A stretch of DNA of 64,000 nucleotides, taken from NCBI RefSeq assembly GCF_028890305.1, contig NZ_JARBXM010000001.1:374501-438500 (forward strand), given 5' to 3'. Position numbers and translations under genes: made by a program. The notes under the pieces were generated by a model. That model was not told where the DNA came from. It saw only the letters and a program-made list of their open reading frames with translations, and did not search any database. Each line of letters begins with the position of its first letter. The first letter of the stretch is position 1. Source of the DNA: Candidatus Methanosphaera massiliense. GTDB taxonomy: Archaea > Methanobacteriota > Methanobacteria > Methanobacteriales > Methanobacteriaceae. This document shows, in pieces, positions 56,820-64,000 of the stretch.

Positions 56820-57386
56820 CTAGAATACCCTTGTTTTTGTTATATCTTTATCTATTGTTTCTATATATTCCATATATGTATTTGCAATAGAATCCTGTAA
56901 TTCATGTATTTGTTCCATACTCATATTATTATCTTCTAATGCTGATGTTTCAACATCAACCGGTGTTCCTTCAGTTGTAATATTTAATGCAAAATGCATT
57001 TTCATTGTACTAATTGAAGCTGTTGCTATTGATACTGATAATTTCTTATTATCTATGAATATGTCATCACCATCTTGAGTTGTTCGTATTCCGTAATCTA
57101 ATAGTTTATCTCGTGTTATCATCACTAACATTCTCTGTCTATGATATGCTAGCTTTAAATTTCCTGGTTGTTCATCAAAGTGTTCTACTATAAAGTTTAA
57201 CATGAGATTTCCTTTTATATCTACTCCAACATCTTCATAATCTATTAAATTATCGCCTAATATGTTCATAGGACCTACCCATGACACTATAGTAGAATCT
57301 TTTACTCCAAATTCCTGAAATGCCCATGATGGATTAATTTGACTTCCATCATATTCATTTCCATCTTTCCATTTTAAGTACTGCAT
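56820..57386 (-). CDS. DUF366 family protein
   Basis: 188 residues matching archaeal DUF366: YDGSQINPSWAFQEFGVKD, STIVSWVGPMNI, and the acidic LIDYEDVG segment near residues 12-60, then LAYHRQRMLVMITRDKLL. It is the first gene of the operon with queD and queE (9 nt before queD), so it probably serves archaeosine or pterin metabolism; this link is inference. GGATGAT precedes the ATG at 57384-57386. Confidence 0.8.
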   Translation of the reverse strand: MQYLKWKDGNEYDGSQINPSWAFQEFGVKDSTIVSWVGPMNILGDNLIDYEDVGVDIKGNLMLNFIVEHFDEQPGNLKLAYHRQRMLVMITRDKLLDYGIRTTQDGDDIFIDNKKLSVSIATASISTMKMHFALNITTEGTPVDVETSALEDNNMSMEQIHELQDSIANTYMEYIETIDKDITKTRVF

Positions 57387-57500
57387 TTTATCATCCTTTA
57401 ATATTATTTATTGTTTTTAAAATTTATAGATTTGTTTTCGAAAATTAAATAGGAATTCGATTATAGAATTATTAATATTAATTATTTAAGGAGTATTATT

Positions 57501-58532
57501 ATGAATATTAGACCACGTTATTTTATTGAAACCAAAGATAACTTATTTTTTGCTGTTAATACTTATTATCATCCTAAAGATAAAATAATTGCTTTTTTAC
57601 GTTACGTTCCATGTGAAGAGGGAGACCGTGAGCGTAATGGTATACATTATAAAAAAGTTAATAGTAAAGAAGCATACGAATACCTGGAGAAATATCATCC
57701 AGACTACTTATTCTACTGGAATGTTGAGAATAAAAAGATGATGGGTGTGCCTGTAGATGATATTCTAGAGGTTCATAGTCCCATTGCAAGATTAAATGAA
57801 ATTCTCAATGATAATAGTGATAACAAGTATTATGAAAAAGTTAAATTATTAGCTAATACTTTCCATGATGAAGCCGGAATTAGTTATGATAATATGGGTA
57901 TTACTGGTTCTACGCTTGCAGGTCTTGAAAGAGAAGATTCTGATATTGATTTCATAGTATTTGGATTAGATAATCATAAAAAAGCTCGAAAATTATATGG
58001 TAAGTTAAAGAATGATGATTCTAGTGTTCTTGATAAAATTAGTGGTGAATACTGGAACAGGGTATATCATAAAAGAATAAAGGATGATTCCATGAGTTTT
58101 GATGAATTTGTATGGTATGAATCTAGAAAAAATAATCGTGGTCTTATAAAAGGTACGTTATTTGATATTCTTTCTACTAGAAATCCGTCTGATATTGATT
58201 TTAATGAATCTGTGCATTATAAACAGATTGGTTCTATGAAAATTAAATGTCAAATAGTTGATGATGAGCAATCTTATGATACTCCAGCTATCTATTCTAT
58301 TGGAAATATTGAAATTTTAGATGGTCCCTACGTAAATATTGAAAATATCATATCATTTACACATACTTATACAGGTATTGTTAAAAATAATGAAAATGTT
58401 ATTGCATCTGGTGTATGTGAAGAAGTAAGTTATCAAGACAGTGAAGAAAAATCATACAACATAATTATAGGTACAACACGCGAATCTATAAATGAATATG
58501 TAAAATTAGAAAAAAGTCCCTGTGAAAAATAG
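57501..58532 (+). CDS. Archaeal nucleotidyltransferase-domain protein
   Basis: 343 residues. The central part has the pol-beta-type signature GSTLAGLEREDSDIDF, with Gly136-Ser137 and the metal-binding Asp148 and Asp150. The N-terminal 125 residues and C-terminal 150 residues have no recognised domain; the latter (from about 220) is beta-rich. It resembles a set of predicted archaeal nucleotidyltransferases of unknown substrate. GGAGT precedes the ATG. It is divergent from the DUF366 operon. Confidence 0.8.
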   Translation: MNIRPRYFIETKDNLFFAVNTYYHPKDKIIAFLRYVPCEEGDRERNGIHYKKVNSKEAYEYLEKYHPDYLFYWNVENKKMMGVPVDDILEVHSPIARLNEILNDNSDNKYYEKVKLLANTFHDEAGISYDNMGITGSTLAGLEREDSDIDFIVFGLDNHKKARKLYGKLKNDDSSVLDKISGEYWNRVYHKRIKDDSMSFDEFVWYESRKNNRGLIKGTLFDILSTRNPSDIDFNESVHYKQIGSMKIKCQIVDDEQSYDTPAIYSIGNIEILDGPYVNIENIISFTHTYTGIVKNNENVIASGVCEEVSYQDSEEKSYNIIIGTTRESINEYVKLEKSPCEK

Positions 58533-58550
58533 AAAAAAGAGAAACATGTT

Positions 58551-59201
58551 TTATAAGGTCCTATTAACACGGTCTATGTCAAATTTAGCTGTATTAGCCA
58601 CAGCCATTACTGCCATGACCCCAGCTTGTACTGGGTCAGTTACTACTAAATCAGCATGATCTACTACAGAACCAACCATATTTAAGCTTATTACTTTAAT
58701 ACCATATTTTTCTTTAATTTCATCAATTGCATTTACAATAGATCCTCCCATTAAAGAACCGGCTAAAACAAGGACGCCCACACGGGATAATGAACCTACA
58801 GCTCTTACTGCTTCTTCTAATTTCTGTTCACCTGCTAATGGTACTGTATCCACACTTATACGTTCGCCTCTTATATTATGACGGTCTGCTTCAGTTATTG
58901 CACCCAGTGCTACTTGAGAAACCTGTGCTCCACCACCCATAATAATTATTCGTTTTCCCCATACATTATTCATAGTTGGAGACTCTTTCACATCTTCAAC
59001 CTCAGGAATCTTATTTAATTCAGACATTAATTCAGTTATATCCTGTACATCTTCCAATTCTAAGTATGTTGACGCATACTTCTCAGATTCAGAATGAATA
59101 TAAGTATAAATTATATTTATTTCCTTCTCTGAAATAAACTGAGTTAATTTTCTTAAAACTCCTGGTTTATCTATTACACGCATAATTATTGCATTTATCA
59201 T
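58551..59201 (-). CDS. ACT-domain protein with Rossmann-like DUF5612 part
   Basis: 216 residues. The N-terminal ACT domain (about 1-75) starts [19 protein letters not shown], the small-molecule sensing fold. The C-terminal part (about 85-216) has [19 protein letters not shown] and [20 protein letters not shown] and resembles DUF5612. Function unknown; regulation by an amino acid is suggested by the ACT fold. GGAGAT precedes the ATG. Confidence 0.8.
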   Translation of the reverse strand: MINAIIMRVIDKPGVLRKLTQFISEKEINIIYTYIHSESEKYASTYLELEDVQDITELMSELNKIPEVEDVKESPTMNNVWGKRIIIMGGGAQVSQVALGAITEADRHNIRGERISVDTVPLAGEQKLEEAVRAVGSLSRVGVLVLAGSLMGGSIVNAIDEIKEKYGIKVISLNMVGSVVDHADLVVTDPVQAGVMAVMAVANTAKFDIDRVNRTL

Positions 59202-59847
59202 TAATATCTCCCTTTGATAAAAATATATTTTGATTAATCTAATACTTGTTACTATAATTATAATTAGTACTTGATATTAATTAAGCTTGATTCCTTAATT
59301 AATTGAATTTAATTATGATTATATATTAATAAGACTGGTTCATATTAAGATAGACTATTTTTATGATAATTGAATTACTGTGAAAACTAGAAATTAATTA
59401 AATATTATTTATAAAAAATAAAGTAATCTTTATATAAGTAGTTAATTAATATAATAATTAGTGGAAAATTAATACTCACCCAACTAATATTCCACTTAAT
59501 AAAAAAAAAATATGTATAGTAAAAGGAAAAAAAGGGTATTGTAATTATTATGAATTCATATTAGAAAGGATTTAAATTTAACCCCTAATAAATTTAAGAT
59601 TAACAATATAATATATTCCATTTCACCACTATTCATATAATTATACTCTTGAATACAATGCCCTATAAAATTCTAAAGTATATAATTTAACTAAGTACTT
59701 TTCTTTTTATTTTTATTTTTAAGAAAAAAATAAGTAGTTTTATTTAAATTGATTAAATAAAACATGTTTTATATTTGAAGTTTAAATTTTATTTTAATAT
59801 TCAATAAAATTTATTTTTAAGCGTCTTTATTATCTGATTTTTCCAAA
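59202..59847. other. Intergenic region between the ACT gene and the broken SDR gene
   Basis: 646 bases without a protein gene. It contains a TATA-like box TTTATATAAG (59429-59438) and, exactly one promoter length downstream, a stable hairpin (59460-59496) followed by an A10 tract. It may hold a small RNA gene; the rest is A/T-rich without recognisable structure. Confidence 0.5.
59458..59515 (+). ncRNA. Candidate small RNA starting with a hairpin
   Basis: Arms AGTGGAA (59460-59466) and TTCCACT (59490-59496) pair over 7 bp; an A-A mismatch and ATTA/TAAT add 4 bp inside, leaving a 13-nt loop ATACTCACCCAAC. A TATA box at 59429-59438 lies about 25 nt before the hairpin start, the archaeal promoter distance. 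It may be a 5' hairpin of a short RNA or a leader. The 3' end is a guess. Confidence 0.35.
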
Positions 59848-60847
59848 TTAAATTATATTACTTTCTATCATATAATTAACAGTATCTATAACTGTTTCTT
59901 CTGCAGAACGTGGATTCCATCCTAAAACTTTTTTTGCTTTTGTATTATCCCTATGATATTTCAAACTTATCATAGTATTTAATACCTTCATTGGAGCCTG
60001 GAATCTAGCCATGACTCTTATGATAAAATCGGGAATAACTCTTGTACTTACTTTATAATCAGGAAATTGTTGTTTTAAAAGTTTAGCCATCTGTGGCATA
60101 GTTATTTCTTCAGATTCAGCAATAAATCGCTGTCCATTTGCAGCATCATTTTCCATTGCAAGAATATGAAGCTCTGCAAGGTCTCTTACATCTCCCACAG
60201 GATATATTACATTTGGACTTGGTGTTCCCTTCATAAGCATTTCAAAAACTTGATCAGTACTGCTACGCTTCTTATCCATATATGGACCAAAAATTGCTCC
60301 AGGTAATATAGTTACTAAGTTAGATTGAGATTGTTTTCCAATTATATCCCATGCAGTTTTCTCAGCAATAAGTTTAGAGCGCTGATAATTAGTAATATCT
60401 TTATTATTAAAGTCCATCCAATAACTTTCATTAATTTTAGAATCAGCATTTGATTTATCAGGATAACATGCTGCCTCACTAGATGTCATGACAATTTTTT
60501 CTACACCTTCATCAATGGCAGAGGATAATACATTTTCCACACCTTTCTTTGCAATTGGAATTAATTCCGGGTTTTCATGATTATTTCCACCTAATGGGGA
60601 AGCAGTATGTATCACATAGTCCATGTTTTCCATAGCATTACTCCAACCCTCTGATTTAGTCAAATCTGCTTCCTCAAAGGATAAATTTGTGGTATCTACT
60701 CCTTCATTATTTAACATTGTAATTACATTTTCACTTTTTTTCATGGATCTTACAGTAGTTCGTACTACATAATCTTTTTCAAGAATTTTACGGATTGTCC
60801 AGCCAGCTAGAAATCCAGTTCCCCCCTGTAACTAATACATTTGTCAT
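59848..60847 (-). pseudogene. NAD-dependent epimerase/SDR, frameshifted at a G6 tract
   Basis: An extended short-chain dehydrogenase (dihydroflavonol/aldehyde-reductase type). The start ATG (60845-60847) follows AAGGAGATAATC. The first codons read MTNVLVTGG, and then a run of six G (forward 60821-60826 as C6) shifts the frame, giving a stop after about 19 codons. Removing one G restores TGGTGFLAGWTIRKIL, the NAD motif, and joins to the long open part MKKSENVITML... That part holds DYVIHTASPLGGNNHENPE, the catalytic Tyr-x3-Lys in NYQRSK, and WNPRSAEETV. The full product would be 332 residues. It may be a pseudogene, phase-variable, or an assembly error. Confidence 0.8.
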
Positions 60848-61104
60848 GATTATCTCCTTAACTTTGTTTTATCTATATTTCATTATTTATTTGAAGAAAT
60901 TTATATTTTAAAAAAAAAATCATCTAAAAATTATATAGTAATAATCTATACTATAGTTTATTTAAATTATTTAATTTAAATTATAGTTTAAACTATTTTA
61001 ATAAAAAAATAAGACAATTATACAAAAATTAATTATTTTAATAAAAAAAGAATCTTGAAGTTTATTCTAGTTATAAATATTAATAAAAAAAAGAATAATA
61101 AAAT

Positions 61105-61320
61105 TTAATTTCCCATACGTAATGCACTCATGACTTTTCCAAAGAAGCCCATATCTTCTTCTTTTTTAACTTTCTTTGGCATTCCTGTCCGTGGTAATCT
61201 TACTTCATATCCACAATTTGGACAAAGTACATTTTCTCCTCCACATCCACAGTTACATTCTATTTCTTCTGCTTCTGAAGATTCAAATTTATTTCCACAA
61301 AGTTTACATTCTACAATCAT
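61105..61320 (-). CDS. Small Cys-rich zinc-ribbon-like protein 1
   Basis: 71 residues. CKLCG, then CNCGCGG and CPNCGYEVRLP within residues 5-45 give a set of eight Cys likely to bind Zn or Fe-S; a basic then helical tail (KKVKKEEDMGFFGKVMSAL) follows. It is paralogous to the protein encoded at 61389-61619. AGGTGG precedes the ATG. It lies at the end of a minus-strand group with feoA and feoB. Unknown function. Confidence 0.7.
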   Translation of the reverse strand: MIVECKLCGNKFESSEAEEIECNCGCGGENVLCPNCGYEVRLPRTGMPKKVKKEEDMGFFGKVMSALRMGN

Positions 61321-61388
61321 TGTAATTCCACCTTAATTGTTTTATTTAACTTAATGTTCTATTATTAAATTTTTTTTCAAGATAATAT

Positions 61389-61619
61389 TCAATGTTCTAT
61401 TTTTATAGATTTTTTTATCTTTTCAAGGAATGATGTTTTATCTTCTGCACTCATATTATTTGAAAGATTTTTTCTAAGTTCCCAAGGAATAGGCATGTCA
61501 TGTCCACAATTAGGGCATCTTACATTTTTTCCGTTGCATCCTCCAAATGCACAGTTACATCCACAAGGTTCTACTTTTGTCTCATCAAATTTACATCCAC
61601 AAATCATACATTGCATCAT
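61389..61619 (-). CDS. Small Cys-rich zinc-ribbon-like protein 2
   Basis: 76 residues from the ATG 61617-61619, with GGAGG 7 nt upstream. CMICGCKF, then CGCNCAFGGCNGKNVRCPNCGHDMPIPWEL hold nine or more Cys; a shared pattern CxxCxxxF...CxC...GxNVxCPNCG...P links it to the paralogue at 61.1 kb. The C-terminal 30 residues are charged and helical. It lies between feoB and the paralogue on the same strand. Unknown function; possible metal chaperone or sensor. Confidence 0.7.
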   Translation of the reverse strand: MMQCMICGCKFDETKVEPCGCNCAFGGCNGKNVRCPNCGHDMPIPWELRKNLSNNMSAEDKTSFLEKIKKSIKIEH

Positions 61620-61681
61620 GTACATACCTCCTTCTCACTATTTATTTAATAATAATTATATAATATAAACATTGTTATATT

Positions 61682-61735
61682 TTATTTAGATTTTTTTCTA
61701 GAGTTGGATTTATCAGTTCTTACTCCTATAATCAC
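61682..61735 (-). CDS. Possible 17-residue peptide downstream of feoB
   Basis: A short frame with a GTG start (61733-61735), a perfect GGAGG 7 nt upstream and a TAA stop (61682-61684). The product MIIGVRTDKSNSRKKSK is basic with no Cys. It might be a real small peptide, a leader, or a remnant of an FeoB-associated protein. Only the strong ribosome binding site supports it. Confidence 0.3.
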   Translation of the reverse strand: MIIGVRTDKSNSRKKSK

Positions 61736-61799
61736 TAAAACACCTCCAATTTATCACTATTAATAGAAAAAATAGTAGAGGAAAAAATACTATATTTTT

Positions 61800-63803
61800 C
61801 TAAGTAAATCCTAGTAACACTCCACCTTGATAAACGATGAACGCACAAACATACGCCGTTACAAGACATATCGCTACACAAGCTCCAAGCCATTTCCATG
61901 AATTGGATTCCTCTTTGATTGCACCAAGACAAGCGAAACATGGAACATATAATAATACGAATACCATGAATGATAGTGATGATAGTGGAGTAAATAATGT
62001 AGGTAATACTGCACTTATACCATCGTCACCTACACCGAATAATGTACCGAATGTAGATACTACAATTTCTTTTGCCATGATACCGAATACTAGTGCTACT
62101 GCAGCTTGCCAGAATCCAAATCCTAATGGAGCAAATACAGGTGCTATTGCGTTACCAATTATACCAATTATACTGTTAATTGATCCTTCTTCTACACCTG
62201 GTGGTAAGTTTCCTAATAACCATACAAGTATTGATGTACCAAGAATTATTGTACCTGCTTTTTTAATGAAAAGAGATCCTCTTTCCCACATGTGTAAAGT
62301 TGCACTTTTTAATGTTGGTAATCTGTATGGTGGTAATTCCATGATAAATGGAGCTGATTCCTCAGCAAATACTGTACCTTTAAGTGTTTTTGCTACTATT
62401 ATTGCTATAATCATACCTAATATGTATAATGCAAATGTAACTTCTGTTTGATTTTGTGTGAAGAATACAGCTGTGAATAATGCATATATTGGAATTCTTG
62501 CACTACAGGAAATAAAAGGTAATGCTAACATTGTAGATATTCTATCACTTTCATTGGATAGTGTTCTTGTTGCCATTACTCCTGTTACGTCACAACCAAA
62601 TCCTAGAATCATTGGAATGAATGCTTTTCCAGATAATCCCATTATTTTATACATTGCTCTATCAATTACAAATGCTGCTCTTGCTAAGTATCCAACGTCT
62701 TCTATCAAACTTAGCAGGAAAAACAGTATGAATATGATAGGAATGAATGTGAGTATTGAACCTACTCCACCAATTACACCATTTAATACAAATGAGGATA
62801 CTAATCCATCACCTAAGATTGGTGTTAGATAGTCAATTAATGCTGAAAATCCTGCATCAATTAAATCCTGATAAGGACCTCCTATTGTGTAGGTTAAGTA
62901 GAATACTAGATAGATTACTGCTAAGAATATTGGAATTCCTAGGTATTTGTTTGTAACAATTCTATCAATTTTATCTGTTAAAGTTGATTTTTCAGATTTA
63001 GGTTTAGTGATACATTTATTCATTATACCATTGATTTCTCCATATCTGGCATCGATAAATGCATCATCTATATTATCGTTTAATATGCCTTCTAAGTGTC
63101 TACGAATTTCTGTTACTTTACGTAAATTTTCTTTATCAGGTGATTCTTCAGCTAAATCTAATACTTCATCATCACCTTCTAAAAGTTTAACAGCAATCCA
63201 TGATTTTGGTGCTGATCCTACTTTTAGATTAGGGAATAACTCTTTTACTTCATTTATATGGTCATCTAATTCGAATCCATATGTTAATCCTTTGGAGTTA
63301 TCTGTAGGATGTCTAGCTGCTTTTATAGAAGTTCTTATTAATTCATTAAGACCTGTTCCCTCTCTTGCATCTATTACTACTGCGGGAACTCCTAAAGTTT
63401 CTTCTAATTTTTTAATGTTAATCTTTATACCTGCATCTTCAGCATAATCTAATAAGTTTATTCCAAGAACAACATTTGCTCCTGTTTCCATAATTTGTAA
63501 AGTTAAATACAAGTTTCTCTGAATGTTTTCTGCATCAATAATATTGATTACAGCATCATTTTCTTCATGAATTATTGCATCTCTTGAAACTTGTTCTTCT
63601 ACTGAATACGGGGTTAAACTATAGTTACCTGGAAGATCAATCATTTCGATTTCGTAGTTATCGAATTCAAAACTACCTGCTTTTTGTTCTACTGTTTTAC
63701 CTGGCCAGTTACCTACGTGTTGTTTCATTCCTGTAAGATTATTAAATACAGAACTTTTTCCTACGTTAGGGTTACCAGCTAGTAAGAATTTTAGTTTTTC
63801 CAT
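61800..63803 (-). CDS. feoB: Ferrous iron transport protein B
   Basis: 667-residue Fe(II) transporter. The cytoplasmic G-protein domain begins with the P-loop GNPNVGKS (10-17), followed by [10 protein letters not shown] and LGINLLDYA in the NKxD position, where the usual NxxD reads NLLD. The helical spacer lies near 165-270; the gate domains have [15 protein letters not shown] and the membrane helices near 295-660. GAGGT precedes the ATG. It is preceded by feoA (partial) and an iron-box-like palindrome 30 nt upstream of the ATG. Confidence 0.95.
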   Translation of the reverse strand: MEKLKFLLAGNPNVGKSSVFNNLTGMKQHVGNWPGKTVEQKAGSFEFDNYEIEMIDLPGNYSLTPYSVEEQVSRDAIIHEENDAVINIIDAENIQRNLYLTLQIMETGANVVLGINLLDYAEDAGIKINIKKLEETLGVPAVVIDAREGTGLNELIRTSIKAARHPTDNSKGLTYGFELDDHINEVKELFPNLKVGSAPKSWIAVKLLEGDDEVLDLAEESPDKENLRKVTEIRRHLEGILNDNIDDAFIDARYGEINGIMNKCITKPKSEKSTLTDKIDRIVTNKYLGIPIFLAVIYLVFYLTYTIGGPYQDLIDAGFSALIDYLTPILGDGLVSSFVLNGVIGGVGSILTFIPIIFILFFLLSLIEDVGYLARAAFVIDRAMYKIMGLSGKAFIPMILGFGCDVTGVMATRTLSNESDRISTMLALPFISCSARIPIYALFTAVFFTQNQTEVTFALYILGMIIAIIVAKTLKGTVFAEESAPFIMELPPYRLPTLKSATLHMWERGSLFIKKAGTIILGTSILVWLLGNLPPGVEEGSINSIIGIIGNAIAPVFAPLGFGFWQAAVALVFGIMAKEIVVSTFGTLFGVGDDGISAVLPTLFTPLSSLSFMVFVLLYVPCFACLGAIKEESNSWKWLGACVAICLVTAYVCAFIVYQGGVLLGFT

Positions 63804-63833
63804 ATTCTACCTCTTAAATAAAAATAATATCAA

Positions 63834-63849
63834 TTTAGGTATACCTAAA
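63834..63849. promoter_or_regulatory. Iron-box-like palindrome upstream of feoB
   Basis: TTTAGGTATACCTAAA is a perfect 16-bp palindrome, 30 nt before the feoB start. Its TTAGG/CCTAA arms match the style of DtxR/IdeR-family metal-dependent repressor sites. A degenerate second site with the half TACCTAAA lies at 63892-63904. It suggests Fe-dependent control of feoB (inference from motif and gene function). Confidence 0.65.
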
Positions 63850-63932
63850 CTAATTGTGATTAGATTAGATAAATAATACTAAAAAATAATCTAAATTACC
63901 TAAAAAATATTATATGATTGAGTTAAAAAAAA

Positions 63933-64000
63933 TTACTCTAGTTCAATGGATTCAGCTTCTTCTTTTCTTAAAGCTAAAGAAAATCCTTGAATTCTGATTT
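63933..64000 (-). CDS. feoA: FeoA-type protein, C-terminal end (partial)
   Basis: Only the last 22 codons are inside the window; the 5' part lies beyond 64000. The end reads IRIQGFSLALRKEEAESIEL, typical of the FeoA SH3-like domain C-terminus. FeoA assists FeoB in iron uptake. The 129-nt gap to feoB holds a promoter-like region and the iron box, so the two genes may be separately controlled. Confidence 0.85.
   Translation of the reverse strand, partial: IRIQGFSLALRKEEAESIELE

Noticed and set aside
61735-61941. 68-codon minus-strand frame overlapping the end of feoB
   Set aside because: It is a shifted frame inside feoB coding sequence, without its own ribosome binding site.

Overview
The window is a very AT-rich stretch of an archaeal chromosome. 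The gene set is that of a methanogen of the order Methanobacteriales: F420 biosynthesis (cofE, cofD, GTP cyclohydrolase III), the tetrahydromethanopterin enzyme MptD, a methanogenesis-marker-9 type protein, split RNA polymerase subunits A'/A'' and B'/B'', GatDE, Nop5/fibrillarin, PurO and an incomplete TCA branch (korDABC-sucC). Base composition, long A/T-only intergenic stretches and gene content fit Methanosphaera best (inference; no database was searched). Ribosome binding sites of the AGGAGGTGAT type are clear, and TTG starts are common (fusA, rps12, rpoA1, mptD, gatD, gatE, the AAA ATPase).

Layout: 0-11 kb, minus strand, is the classic archaeal information-processing cluster rpoH / rpoB2-rpoB1-rpoA1-rpoA2-rpl30e-nusA-like / rps12-rps7-fusA. 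About 1.1 kb of non-coding AT-rich DNA separates rpoH from rpoB2. 11.0-11.9 kb holds seven tRNA genes (Lys x3, Asp, Tyr, Pro, Thr). 12-14 kb: pgk and tpiA. 14-16 kb: wyosine enzyme Taw1 and a secreted DUF1002-type protein. 16.2-20.1 kb: the korDABC-sucC operon. 20.1-21.0 kb is non-coding. 21-24 kb: a coiled-coil protein, MptD, a DUF515-like membrane protein and a phospholipid synthase. 24.5-31 kb, plus strand: rnhB, an ExbB/ExbD pair, purO, cofE-cofD, GTP cyclohydrolase III and a Dus-like protein.

31-36 kb: a TMEM175-like channel, a TetR-controlled DUF169 operon with two perfect operators around a TATA box, the marker-9 protein, a siroheme-type dehydrogenase and hemA. 36-43.5 kb: universal stress protein, gatD-gatE, trxB, an AAA ATPase and hjc, with AT-rich repeats in three intergenic gaps. 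43.6-47.5 kb: pyrK-pyrD, nop5-fibrillarin. 47.5-53.5 kb, minus strand: coaBC, two membrane-anchored extracellular-type proteins, pheA and three CBS-domain proteins in a row. 54-59.2 kb: a MATE transporter, the queE-queD-DUF366 7-deazaguanine operon, a nucleotidyltransferase and an ACT-domain protein. 59.4-64 kb: a candidate small RNA, a frameshifted NAD-dependent epimerase, two small Cys-rich paralogues, and feoB and feoA with an iron-box-like palindrome.

The most unusual signals are: three genes (MATE, queE, an SHOCT-like protein) whose Shine-Dalgarno sequences point at non-canonical start codons (GTT, ATC, ATA); a six-G tract that breaks an SDR gene exactly at its Rossmann motif; a twin-operator TetR/DUF169 module; a marker-9 protein built from two tandem Cys repeats plus a UBA-like tail; a possible unannotated hairpin RNA at 59.46 kb; and a tRNA-Lys(CUU) that looks like a recent anticodon-switched duplicate.
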